From: Companilactobacillus ginsenosidimutans
GTDB taxonomy: Bacteria > Bacillota > Bacilli > Lactobacillales > Lactobacillaceae
DNA: 64,000 nt
NCBI RefSeq assembly: GCF_001050475.1
Contig: NZ_CP012034.1
Span: forward strand, 2,108,001 to 2,172,000
Direction: 5' to 3'
Positions 42,536-51,078 of the stretch are shown piece by piece (within the stretch, counting starts at the first letter, position 1; each line of letters opens with the position of its first letter). The translations under genes and the position numbers were made by a program. Below the pieces are notes generated by a model that was given only the letters and a program-made list of their open reading frames with translations, had not been told where the DNA came from and ran no database searches.

Positions 42536-43734
42536 GCATTTTCACTTCCTTTTGAAATTGAAGCGGGTAGTTTAGCATCTTCAGGGTTTTCTAGCTCTTC
42601 TTTACCCCATATAGCGTCGTAGACGACGTTAACTAGGGATGCACGTGTAACTATACCGATTAGGGTATTCTCCGAGTCAACGACAGGGACGTACTTATAA
42701 CCTTGTTTCAAAATACGCTCACTTGTATCTCTTAAATAGGAATCCTCGCGAACTTTGATTAAGTTATTAGCATAAATATCACTAACACTAAAATCTTTCG
42801 AGTAGTGATCATTGATTGTTTCTAGATCGATGTAACCTTTTAACTTGTTTGAATCATCAGTAACGAGTAACGAATCGACATGTTTACGACTCATTTCCCA
42901 AATTGCCTCTGACAATGACTTACCAAGTGTAATGTGAGCTGGATTTTTCGACATGATGTCACCAACTGACAAAGTGTTTTGTTGAGCTTGTAAAAGTCTT
43001 TCTTCACCAAGTAAATTTTTAACGAAGTCGTTTGCTGGATGTTGCAAAATATTATCTGGAGTATCATCTTGAATAACTTTTCCACTATCCATAATTACGA
43101 TATGAGTGGCCAATTTAAGTGCTTCATCCATATCGTGAGTTACGAAAACGATAGTCTTTCCGAGTTTTTCTTGTAGATGTTTAACCAAATCTTGTAAATT
43201 ATCACGTGTGATAGGGTCAAGTGCTCCGAAAGGTTCATCCATTAGAATGATATCTTGATCGGCAGCTAGAGCTCTAACAACACCAATTCTTTGTTGCTGG
43301 CCACCTGAAAGTTCAGCTGGGTATCTATCCAAGTAACTTTCTGGTAGTTCGGCTAAATTAATCAATTCGGTGGCCTTCTTGTCCATACGTTCTTGAGACC
43401 ATTTCAATAATTTTGGTACTAAAGTTATATTGTCGCGAATGGTCATGTGGGGCATTAGACCATTATTCTGGATAACATAACCGATGGTTCTTCTTAATTT
43501 AACTGGATCATATTTACGGATGTTCTTGCCTTTAAATACAATACTTCCTTTACTAGGTTCGAGCATACGATTGATCATACGCATCGTAGTAGTCTTTCCG
43601 GACCCGGAAGTACCAATGAAACAGACGAACTCTCCCTCTTTGATTGTGATGTTAACGTCAGAAACGGCAACAGCACGACCATGATAAATCTTTGCTACAT
43701 CCCTAAAAGAGACGATTTCTTTAGCAGTAGCCAT
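42532..43734 (-). CDS. opuCA: Glycine betaine/carnitine/choline ABC transporter ATP-binding protein (OpuCA)
   Basis: The 400-residue ATPase has Walker A GTSGSGKT (about 36-43), signature LSGGQQQR (about 143-150), Walker B ILMDEPFG (about 160-167) and a C-terminal pair of CBS domains (about 255-380), which sense ionic strength in OpuA-type systems. It drives osmolyte import. AGGAGG precedes the ATG. It is first in the operon opuCA-CB-CC-CD. Confidence 0.95.
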   Translation of the reverse strand: MATAKEIVSFRDVAKIYHGRAVAVSDVNITIKEGEFVCFIGTSGSGKTTTMRMINRMLEPSKGSIVFKGKNIRKYDPVKLRRTIGYVIQNNGLMPHMTIRDNITLVPKLLKWSQERMDKKATELINLAELPESYLDRYPAELSGGQQQRIGVVRALAADQDIILMDEPFGALDPITRDNLQDLVKHLQEKLGKTIVFVTHDMDEALKLATHIVIMDSGKVIQDDTPDNILQHPANDFVKNLLGEERLLQAQQNTLSVGDIMSKNPAHITLGKSLSEAIWEMSRKHVDSLLVTDDSNKLKGYIDLETINDHYSKDFSVSDIYANNLIKVREDSYLRDTSERILKQGYKYVPVVDSENTLIGIVTRASLVNVVYDAIWGKEELENPEDAKLPASISKGSENA

Positions 43735-43812
43735 AAATCCTCCTATAATTGTATTGACGTTTGCTATGATACAATTATGTTGTCATTAATTCAAAAGAGG
43801 CAGAGGTATATT

Positions 43813-44175
43813 ATGAATAAATTAATTGTTAAACGTATATACGACAAGGACTTGCCGGAAGGATACAGAATTTTAATTGACCGTGTATGGCCACGAGGAA
43901 TGTCTAAAGTTAGAGCACAACTGGATTTGTGGGCTAAACAAATTGCTCCATCAGCTGATCTGAGAAAGTGGTTTTCGCACGATCCAGAAAAGTTTCCAGA
44001 GTTTAAAGAAAAATATTTAGCTGAACTTGATGCTAATGAATATACACCGGAGTTTTTAAAATCGGTCAAATCTGCATTAAATGAACAAGATGTTCTTATA
44101 TTATATGGTTCAAAAGAGCAGACATATAACAATGCAGCCGTACTAGTTCCCTATTTGAACGATAAAATCAAATAG
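43813..44175 (+). CDS. DUF488 family protein
   Basis: The 120-residue protein shows the DUF488 pattern: VKRIYDKDLPEGYRILIDRVWPRGMSK (about 6-32), LDLWAKQIAPSADLRKWF and LILYGSKEQTYNNAAVL (about 97-113). The family is widespread in bacteria; the biochemical role is unknown, and a metal or nucleic-acid link is only suggested elsewhere. I start at 43813 where AGAGGT lies 5 nt upstream. It is divergent from the OpuC operon. Confidence 0.9.
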   Translation: MNKLIVKRIYDKDLPEGYRILIDRVWPRGMSKVRAQLDLWAKQIAPSADLRKWFSHDPEKFPEFKEKYLAELDANEYTPEFLKSVKSALNEQDVLILYGSKEQTYNNAAVLVPYLNDKIK

Positions 44176-44215
44176 CTTAAACACCAAAATAATGCAAAAC
44201 TAAATATTTTTCTAT

Positions 44216-44244
44216 TTGAATTACCAATTTTTAGTTATTATAAT
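44216..44244 (+). promoter_or_regulatory. Promoter of the AraC-family gene
   Basis: -35 TTGAAT (44216-44221), a 17-bp spacer, -10 TATAAT (44239-44244). Confidence 0.75.
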
Positions 44245-44278
44245 AATACTATTAAGCACAAAGTTGGGAAGACAAAAA

Positions 44279-45130
44279 ATGGAAGAATTTGATATTCAAG
44301 CTTTATTATCAAGCAATGAAAAAACCTTGATACGCCTTCTAGAAAATTATGCGACTACTAACCACGTTGTAACATATGTTTTGGATAATTCCGGTGATTT
44401 AAAATCTGATATCTATGGAAATACTCATGGAAATCAAATTTTTTCCGAGCTGGTTGAATCTAAAAATATGAACGAAATCACCGATAAACATGTGGATTAC
44501 AATTTGGGATACGCTGATAAATCGATTCGGATTTCTTCGATTGGTCAAATCATTGGTAGGGTTTGTTGTGTGAAGTCGCTGGATTCGCCACTCAACGATA
44601 CTCCGGGGTTGTTAGAAAGACAGCTTCATGAGCACTGTGAATATTTGAAACGTCTGATTGAGAGTATCAGTCGTCTGTTGATTGATAATCATGGGATTGG
44701 GACTTACATGATTAAGTATCCGGTTGAAGTCGACGATATTATTGACGAATTAAATGATGACGACAACAAGGCGTTACAACAATTGAAGAAACTTTCAACA
44801 TCTAATGAGGCGATTATTTCAGCTATCGAATATATTGATGAAAATCTGGACAAGCATTTAACGCTTGATCAAGTTTCCAGCAAGGTATTCTTATCGGATT
44901 ATTACTTCAGTAAGCTCTTTAAACGTGAGACCAAGCTGAGTTTTTCTGTATATTTAAACGCCCGTAAGATTCAGAAAGCCATGATAATCTTGAAACAAAC
45001 TAGTCACAGCATTAGTGAAGTTTCCGATGAGCTTGGATTCACTAGAATTAGTTACTTTAGTCAAACATTTAAGAAATATACTGGTTACACACCATCCGAA
45101 TTTAGGAATGAGGATTATTTAGAAATATAA
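44279..45130 (+). CDS. AraC-family transcriptional regulator with PocR-like sensor
   Basis: The 283-residue protein has a C-terminal two-HTH AraC domain (about 180-278) with LDQVSSKVFLSDYYFSKLFKR and the second helix-turn-helix with ISEVSDELGFTRISYFSQTFKKYTGYTPSEFR. The N-terminal half (about 1-135) resembles PocR-type ligand sensors and has a pair of adjacent cysteines (RVCCVK). It probably controls a catabolic operon elsewhere, because no obvious target adjoins. I start at 44279 with GGGAAG 7 nt upstream. Confidence 0.88.
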   Translation: MEEFDIQALLSSNEKTLIRLLENYATTNHVVTYVLDNSGDLKSDIYGNTHGNQIFSELVESKNMNEITDKHVDYNLGYADKSIRISSIGQIIGRVCCVKSLDSPLNDTPGLLERQLHEHCEYLKRLIESISRLLIDNHGIGTYMIKYPVEVDDIIDELNDDDNKALQQLKKLSTSNEAIISAIEYIDENLDKHLTLDQVSSKVFLSDYYFSKLFKRETKLSFSVYLNARKIQKAMIILKQTSHSISEVSDELGFTRISYFSQTFKKYTGYTPSEFRNEDYLEI

Positions 45131-45131
45131 C

Positions 45132-45166
45132 TTGTCAAACGACTGTCGAGGGATAGTCGTTTTTTT
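45132..45166 (+). terminator. Terminator after AraC gene
   Basis: AACGACT/AGTCGTT with seven T. Confidence 0.8.
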
Positions 45167-45178
45167 AGTGGAGGAAAT

Positions 45179-46405
45179 ATGTTAGATTCAATTTTACCCA
45201 ACAAAAATTTAACTGAGCTACAGCAGAAAGTTTTCGATAAAATTTTGAAGTTTTGCCAAACTAATCTGCAGAATAATAATAAGGGGATTTTCCAGCTAAA
45301 TGGGGATGCTGGTACGGGAAAAAGTGTTATCTTAACTAAATTGTTTTTGACGCTGGAGCAGGATTCTAAGAGAAATATTCCTGATTTGCAGGGGATGAAC
45401 AATTATTTTCTCGTCAATCATCCGGAATTATTGAAGGTATATCAAGATAATGCCGGCGAATTTGATGATTTGCGCAAGAATAGATTTTTACGTCCGACTA
45501 CTTTTATCAACCAAATGCATAAGCGAAACAAGACTGCTGATATTGTAGTAATTGATGAAGCTCATTTGTTGTTGAGTGAAAGTGACAGTTACAATAATTT
45601 CACCCAGAAGAATCAACTGGAAGAAGTTATCAAGTTAAGCAAAGTTGTTATTTTTGTTTACGATGAACGGCAAGTTTTGAAAATCAAAAGTTACTGGTCA
45701 CAGAATATTATCGAGGAATTGAAGAGTAAGTATGATTTGAGCTATGAATCTAGCACTCTGAAAGTTCAGATGCGCATGCAAGCACCAGACTCAGTAATCA
45801 ACTGGATTGATGATTTGACCAGTGACTTACAAATCAATACAAAAGAAATTACGCAAAAAGATCCGGATTATCTTGGCGGAATGAAAAATGATTACGATTT
45901 TAGAATTTATCAAGATGCTGAGAAAATGTATCAGAAGTTACGTGAGAAAAATAATACTTATGGGCAAGCAAGAATCGTTGCGACTGCTGACTATCCATCA
46001 ATTTTGGATGGCAAAAAACATTTTGTCGATGAAGGAAATTTTCATTTACCTTGGGATCAATATAATTATTCGAAAGTGACTTGGGCACAAAAGGACAATA
46101 CGATTAATGAAATTGGTTCAATCTATACGGTGCAAGGATTTGATTTGAATTACGTTGCAGTAATAATGGGACCCTCTGTCAAATATGCAGGTAAGGGAAA
46201 AATTGAGATTGATATTAATAAATATGAGGATCAAGAGGCCTTCAAAAAACGACACGACGATGATTTGAAAAATATTGATGAAGTGAAAAAAGAAATCATC
46301 TTGAATTCGATGAACGTGTTACTCAAGCGGGGAATTAGAGGAGTTTTCGTTTATTTTCATGATTTTAAAATTTATGACTATATAGCAAAAGCAGCTGAAA
46401 AATAA
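45179..46405 (+). CDS. DUF2075-family P-loop ATPase (helicase-like)
   Basis: The 408-residue protein has Walker A GDAGTGKS (about 43-50), Walker B VVIDEAHLLL (about 122-131), a motif DERQVLK (about 158) and a late helicase-like motif GSIYTVQGFDLNYVAVIMG (about 307-325). That set defines DUF2075/Schlafen group 3-like DNA/RNA helicases, which are often found in variable regions and sometimes linked to antiphage functions. No partner nuclease is adjacent. GGAGG lies 5 nt before the ATG. Confidence 0.88.
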   Translation: MLDSILPNKNLTELQQKVFDKILKFCQTNLQNNNKGIFQLNGDAGTGKSVILTKLFLTLEQDSKRNIPDLQGMNNYFLVNHPELLKVYQDNAGEFDDLRKNRFLRPTTFINQMHKRNKTADIVVIDEAHLLLSESDSYNNFTQKNQLEEVIKLSKVVIFVYDERQVLKIKSYWSQNIIEELKSKYDLSYESSTLKVQMRMQAPDSVINWIDDLTSDLQINTKEITQKDPDYLGGMKNDYDFRIYQDAEKMYQKLREKNNTYGQARIVATADYPSILDGKKHFVDEGNFHLPWDQYNYSKVTWAQKDNTINEIGSIYTVQGFDLNYVAVIMGPSVKYAGKGKIEIDINKYEDQEAFKKRHDDDLKNIDEVKKEIILNSMNVLLKRGIRGVFVYFHDFKIYDYIAKAAEK

Positions 46406-46424
46406 TTTCAGCTGCTTTTTTAAA
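46389..46424 (+). terminator. Terminator after DUF2075 gene
   Basis: GCAGCTGAAA-aataa-TTTCAGCTGC with six T. The hairpin includes the last codons of the gene. Confidence 0.85.
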
Positions 46425-46458
46425 AAAACTTGGAAAATAATTCATCTTCTGAGTTGAA

Positions 46459-46884
46459 CTAAAAATCATAGTAATTAATTAAACTTTCGTATGGCAAAAA
46501 CATATAGGAACTTTTCTTGGTTGGATCTGTCTCTTCCCAAGGATTTAAGTATTCAAATCCTAATGTTTGATAAAAATCAGTAGCTTCAGAAAGTGCCTCA
46601 AGATAAATTAGTTTAAATCCGATGTTAAATTTTAAATCTGATTTAAGTAGATTTGAGAGTAATCTGTGCATCATGGCAGCACCCAATCCATCATTTTGAA
46701 ATTTAAGATCAACAGCAAAATATTGGATTTTTATTGCTGCAAAGCAATTCTCTTCTTCAAGGTTAATACTCTCGTAAATCAAAAAATCATCTAACCTGGA
46801 ATCTCCACAGTTAAATGACTTCACTAAAGTTTGATTTACTAAACTTGATATTCTTATAGCGTTTAAATCATCGTAAGTTGTCAT
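46459..46884 (-). pseudogene. GNAT acetyltransferase (toxin-like), apparent internal deletion
   Basis: The 141-residue frame has an N-terminal FNCGDSRLDDFL (about 24-35) typical of TacT/AtaT-like GNAT toxins. A GNAT motif A follows: AVDLKFQNDGLGAAMMHRLL (about 56-75), then FYQTLGFEYL. Between NLEEEN and CFAAIKIQ about 30-40 residues expected for beta-strands 2-4 are missing, without a frameshift. The remaining protein is short for the family (about 170). It may be inactive. The overlapping upstream frame could be the antitoxin. Confidence 0.55.
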
Positions 46885-47059
46885 GAATTGTGTATTTTAA
46901 ATTCTTATGTTGCTTCTGAATTTCCTTTCTTTTTTCATTTGAACAGTTGTTCTTAGTAATATTACGCACAATTCTATTTTTTTCTTCTGGAGAATTCACA
47001 ATTATGGTGTCACCTATCTTATGTGTTGTAATTGTTAACTCCTCCGTTTTACGCAACAA
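46868..47059 (-). CDS. Possible antitoxin-like small protein (about 55-63 aa)
   Basis: The frame ends inside the GNAT gene (17-bp overlap), as in class II toxin-antitoxin pairs. The sequence is hydrophilic: THKIGDTIIVNSPEEKNRIV then a Lys-rich end. GGAGGAG lies inside the annotated frame, 6 nt before an ATT, so the real start could be that unusual codon or TTG at 47059. The first part slightly resembles an AbrB-like strand (IGDTIIV). Not a firm family call. Confidence 0.45.
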   Translation of the reverse strand: MLRKTEELTITTHKIGDTIIVNSPEEKNRIVRNITKNNCSNEKRKEIQKQHKNLKYTIHDNLR

Positions 47060-47084
47060 TAACAGATTGATTGCTCACAAACAA

Positions 47085-47130
47085 TAAAAAAACTCAGCAA
47101 ACAATTTTGTCTGCTGAGTTTTTTTATTAT
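47085..47130. terminator. Bidirectional terminator
   Basis: AAAAACTCAGCA/TGCTGAGTTTTT with A/T tracts on both sides, after terC. Confidence 0.8.
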
Positions 47131-47903
47131 TTTTGTTTAGCACGTTCTGCTTTCTTGACGTTGAAGTGGTGAACTATCAAAGTTACGATAATTGCACCAA
47201 TTAAAACGAATACGAAAAGTACATTTGGAACGTGAATATCAATGGCTGGTATTGATAAGAATAGTTTGATTGCAATGAATAAAATCAAGAAGTAGGCCAT
47301 GTCTTGAAGTTCTGGAATTTTGTTCATGAATCCCATGATTACTTCAGCTATACCTCTCATTGCGAGAATACCTATCATACCACCGATTAGAACGATAACA
47401 GGATTTTCTGAAATGGCCAGCGATGCCAACACGGAATCAATTGAGAATACAATATCCATTAACTCAATTGAAATAACAACTTGCCAGAAGGCAGAAATTT
47501 TAATGTGTTTACGCCAACCCTTTGGTTCTGGCTTCTCTTTCGGCACTTCGACTTTAGAGTCTTTTTTCTTATCGAAGAAGAAGAATTTGACAGCTAAGTA
47601 GAATAAGTAAACAGCACCAAGAGCTTTGATCAACCAGAAATTAATTAGATAGACACCAAGACCAATTACGATGAATCGGAAAATATAGGCACCGATAAGT
47701 CCATAGAACAATGACTTTTCTCTTTGAACCTTGTCGGGCAAAGTTTGAGTTTGGGCGGCTAAAACAACGGCGTTATCTACGGACAAAATACATTCCATAA
47801 CTACCAAGGATAAAATAATCATCCAGTCGCTACCTGACTCAATAACTGTTTCCCAGTTATGTAGGTCAAAAAATGGTGCATACATATTAATTAGTGCATT
47901 CAA
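47127..47903 (-). CDS. TerC family integral membrane protein
   Basis: The 258-residue protein has seven or eight helices with acidic residues in the first (MECILSVDNAVVLAAQ, about 36-51) and in ISIELMDIVFSIDSVLASLAI (about 147-167), the TerC hallmark. Bacterial TerC proteins export manganese, often helping Mn-loading of secreted enzymes. The start is TTG with GAGG about 11 nt upstream. No yybP-ykoY manganese riboswitch is evident before it. Confidence 0.9.
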   Translation of the reverse strand: MNALINMYAPFFDLHNWETVIESGSDWMIILSLVVMECILSVDNAVVLAAQTQTLPDKVQREKSLFYGLIGAYIFRFIVIGLGVYLINFWLIKALGAVYLFYLAVKFFFFDKKKDSKVEVPKEKPEPKGWRKHIKISAFWQVVISIELMDIVFSIDSVLASLAISENPVIVLIGGMIGILAMRGIAEVIMGFMNKIPELQDMAYFLILFIAIKLFLSIPAIDIHVPNVLFVFVLIGAIIVTLIVHHFNVKKAERAKQK

Positions 47904-48039
47904 TCAGAATAATTCCTCACTTTATTTTATTTGTTGCCAAAATCTGACAACTTCTTTATGAGTACATGATACTAAATTTATCAGCTGTTTTGGGGAAATT
48001 AATATAAATTTATATAATATTTTTCTCGGTATGAGTTGC

Positions 48040-48140
48040 GGCAATAATAACTTGATTCAAATGCTTTTCATTACTTTCATCCAGGCCAGCCCTTTATTGG
48101 CAGCATCTGCAGGAAAAGTATACTGAAAGTACACAATTAA
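48040..48140 (-). pseudogene. Possible remnant of a coding sequence upstream of terC
   Basis: On the minus strand a short frame reads KLIVYFQYTFPADAANKGLA then WMKVMKSI and stop. The piece has higher G+C and an amino-acid usage unlike the flanking spacer. No start or ribosome site is evident. It may be the C-terminal end of a lost gene. The rest of the 47904-48225 gap holds the ugp promoter. Confidence 0.3.
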
Positions 48141-48157
48141 TTTACACAAAATTTACA
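48130..48157 (+). promoter_or_regulatory. PhoP-type box at the ugp promoter
   Basis: TACACA-N5-TTTACA-N5-TTTACA (48130, 48141, 48152) has exact 11-bp phase and fits TT(A/C/T)A(C/T)A at two of three hexamers. The last hexamer also serves as -35, 16 bp ahead of TATACA (48174-48179). This is the layout of a PhoP-activated promoter. Confidence 0.6.
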
Positions 48158-48225
48158 TTAAATAGATTAGATATATACATTTACCCTCCATACTTGAAAC
48201 ATTGATATTTATTGGAGGATTAAAT

Positions 48226-49311
48226 ATGTCAACAATTTTAAAAAATGTTAGTAAGCAATACGACGAGGGCGGGAAAGTTATTGATAACATTTCAGCTGAA
48301 ATAAAAACTGGGGAGTTTTTTGTAATCGTTGGACCTTCAGGTTGTGGTAAAAGTACTTTACTACGTATGATTGCTGGTTTAACTGAAATTTCAGATGGAA
48401 CTATCAAAATTGAAGATCGTGTTGTAAACGACCTTCCACCAAAGGATCGTAATCTAACAATGGTATTCCAAAGTTACGCATTGTTCCCGTTTTTAAGTGT
48501 TTGGGATAATGTCGCTTTTGGATTAAAGGCTCGTAAAAATGATGCTGCTGAAGTTAACCAACGTGTTGACGATGCTTTACGTATGGTTAATTTGGATGAA
48601 TTCCGCGACAGAAAGCCACGTGAACTTTCAGGTGGTCAACGTCAACGTGTTGCTTTAGCACGTGCTGTTGCAAGTGATGCAAAGATTTGTTTAATGGACG
48701 AACCATTATCAAACTTAGATGCTCAATTAAGAATTAAGATGCGCCAAGAAATTTACGCTTTACAAAGAAAATTAGGCCTCACTTTGATTTATGTAACTCA
48801 TGATCAAGTTGAAGCAATGACTATGGCTGACCACATCATGGTTCTAAATGAGTCAAAAATCCAACAAGTAGGAACTCCCGAAGAAATTTATAACAATCCT
48901 GCAAATGAGTTCGTTGCTAGTTTCTTCGGTGTCCCACCAATTAACATTTTGCCTGCCAAGAAACTTTCAGGTAACACTGTTCAAGTTAACAATGATTTTG
49001 AAATCGAGTTGGATCAAGAAATTGCTCAATCAGATTTCCGTATTGGTGTTCGACCAAACGAAATGACCGTTGCTAAGTCTGATGAATTACATGCTAACGC
49101 AACTATCAAGGCTGTTGAATTCCTTGGTGACGAAAAAATTGTTCATGCAAAACTCAGTCATGGTGGAAACATCTCAATAATTGTTTCAAGTGAGACTGAT
49201 TTTGAACCTTATGAAAATATTGAGGTGTCATCATCCAATAATGTTCTGCTCTTTGATCTAAATGGAAAGAGTATCGAAGCTAAGAAGACGGAGGCTGTAG
49301 CAAATGCTTAA
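48226..49311 (+). CDS. ugpC: Glycerol-3-phosphate ABC importer ATP-binding protein (UgpC/MalK-type)
   Basis: The 361-residue ATPase has Walker A GPSGCGKS, the Q-loop, signature LSGGQRQR (about 134-141) and Walker B ICLMDEP, then a C-terminal TOBE-type regulatory domain (about 240-355). It energises a carbohydrate-type ABC importer. I start at 48226 (ATTGGAGG, 7 nt), eight codons after the first frame ATG. It is first in a four-gene operon whose binding protein is UgpB-like. MalK-type ATPases can serve more than one importer. Confidence 0.9.
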   Translation: MSTILKNVSKQYDEGGKVIDNISAEIKTGEFFVIVGPSGCGKSTLLRMIAGLTEISDGTIKIEDRVVNDLPPKDRNLTMVFQSYALFPFLSVWDNVAFGLKARKNDAAEVNQRVDDALRMVNLDEFRDRKPRELSGGQRQRVALARAVASDAKICLMDEPLSNLDAQLRIKMRQEIYALQRKLGLTLIYVTHDQVEAMTMADHIMVLNESKIQQVGTPEEIYNNPANEFVASFFGVPPINILPAKKLSGNTVQVNNDFEIELDQEIAQSDFRIGVRPNEMTVAKSDELHANATIKAVEFLGDEKIVHAKLSHGGNISIIVSSETDFEPYENIEVSSSNNVLLFDLNGKSIEAKKTEAVANA

Positions 49312-50248
49312 AAATCCAGCTTCTTCTGATATGGTTGCAGGTAAAAAAGCTGAAGCTAGCAAGAGAAAAATTTTTAGATTAAACGCTAACGATAAGTATT
49401 TTGCCTCCATTTTCTTAGGACCATCACTATTCTTATTAGGCTTATTTGTATTCTATCCAATGTTTAAAACACTCTATATCAGTTTGTTTTTAACTAATAC
49501 TTTGGGACATACAACTGTATTTGCTGGTTTCAGTAATTATGCAAAATTAATCACCTCGCCAGATTTTATTAACAGTTTGACTGTTACCGTGACATATGTT
49601 GTTGCTGTGACAGCATTAACTCTTGGTATCGGATTACTCTTGGCTAATTTAGCCAGCAAGAAATTGCCTAGTATCGGAATTTTTAGAACGCTCTATTCAC
49701 TAACGATGGGTGTGTCCGTTGCAGTTGCTGCAATTTTCTGGTTATTCATGTTTAACCCTTCAACAGGATTCTTTGCGCTCATCAGTAATGCTTTGAGCAT
49801 GACACCAATCAATTGGTTAACGGATCCTAAGTTTGCCATGCTTGCAGTTATCATAACAACTGTATGGATGAATTTAGGCTTCACTTTCTTAATTCTTCTT
49901 GGTGCAATTGAATCAGTTCCTCGTACACTTTATGAAGCTGCTGATGTTGAAGGTGCTTCACCCAGTTTCCAATTTTTCAAAATTACTTTACCAATGATTT
50001 CACCAACACTTTTCTTCGTATCAACAATTACTATTATTGATGCATTCAAAAGTTTTGGATTGATCGACCTTATTACTAAAGGTGGTCCCACAAACGCGAC
50101 AAACATGTTAGTTTACCGAATTTATAAGGATGCTTTCTATAGTGGTAACTACGCCAAATCAAGTACTGAAGCAATCATCTTAACGGTCATTATTGCATTA
50201 GTTACCTTGGTTCAATTTAAATTCTTAGAAAGAAAGGTAAATTACTAA
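49304..50248 (+). CDS. ugpA: Glycerol-3-phosphate ABC importer permease (UgpA)
   Basis: The 314-residue protein has six helices and the EAA loop EAADVEGASPSFQFFKITLPMISP (about 210-233) of CUT1-family permeases. It overlaps ugpC by 8 bp and ugpE by one base. It forms half of the membrane channel. Confidence 0.88.
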   Translation: MLKNPASSDMVAGKKAEASKRKIFRLNANDKYFASIFLGPSLFLLGLFVFYPMFKTLYISLFLTNTLGHTTVFAGFSNYAKLITSPDFINSLTVTVTYVVAVTALTLGIGLLLANLASKKLPSIGIFRTLYSLTMGVSVAVAAIFWLFMFNPSTGFFALISNALSMTPINWLTDPKFAMLAVIITTVWMNLGFTFLILLGAIESVPRTLYEAADVEGASPSFQFFKITLPMISPTLFFVSTITIIDAFKSFGLIDLITKGGPTNATNMLVYRIYKDAFYSGNYAKSSTEAIILTVIIALVTLVQFKFLERKVNY

Positions 50249-51078
50249 TGACAGAAATTAATGAGAAGGCTGTAATCAAACGTATTTTGACATATGTATT
50301 ATTAATTGCGCTCGGATTAGTTATTCTTGCTCCAGTTCTAATTGGTTTGTGGACTAGTTTCTTGCCAACGATGAATATTGCCAAAGGTGATTTATTCAGT
50401 ATGAATATTTCCCTTGATAATTATGTTGCAGCATTTACAAAAACTCCAATTTTAAGATATTTAGCAAACAGTTTCGTAATCTCAACTTTAACAATGATTG
50501 CACAACTAATTTTTTGTTCAATGAGTGCCTATGCTTTTGTATTTCTACGCTTTAGATTCCGTAACTTCTTCTTCGCTCTATTTTTAATCACAATGATGCT
50601 TCCATTCGAAGCTCAAATTATTCCTAACTTCCAAACTGTTAAAGTTTTAGGAATGCTAGATAATTACTCAGTAATGATCGTTCCATTTTTAACCTCAGCC
50701 TTTGGTACTTTCATGCTTCGACAATCCTTTAAGCAAACACCTGCGGAATTGAAAGAAGCATCAGATATTGAGGGGTTGAACCATTTCCAATTTTATTGGA
50801 ATGTTGTTTTACCATATAACAAAATCAGTTTGATCACATTGGGTGCATACAGTTTCTTAGGTTCATGGAACCAATACTTATGGCCAATGTTGACTACATT
50901 TAGTAATAACTCTCGTGTAATTCAAAATGGTTTGAAGCAATTACAATCTGAAGAAACATTTAATGACTGGGGAATGATTCAAGCAAGTGCTGCAATCATT
51001 GTTATTCCAACAATCATCGTCTTGTTCATTGGACAACATTACTTCAAGTCAGGTCTAAACGAGGGAGCAGTGAAATAA
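50248..51078 (+). CDS. ugpE: Glycerol-3-phosphate ABC importer permease (UgpE)
   Basis: The 276-residue protein has six helices and the EAA loop EASDIEGLNHFQFYWNVVLPYNK (about 171-193). It overlaps both neighbours by one base, so translation is coupled. It pairs with UgpA. Confidence 0.88.
   Translation: MTEINEKAVIKRILTYVLLIALGLVILAPVLIGLWTSFLPTMNIAKGDLFSMNISLDNYVAAFTKTPILRYLANSFVISTLTMIAQLIFCSMSAYAFVFLRFRFRNFFFALFLITMMLPFEAQIIPNFQTVKVLGMLDNYSVMIVPFLTSAFGTFMLRQSFKQTPAELKEASDIEGLNHFQFYWNVVLPYNKISLITLGAYSFLGSWNQYLWPMLTTFSNNSRVIQNGLKQLQSEETFNDWGMIQASAAIIVIPTIIVLFIGQHYFKSGLNEGAVK

Noticed and set aside
47904..48130. yybP-ykoY manganese riboswitch upstream of terC
   Set aside because: I looked for its conserved loop sequences on the minus strand and found none.
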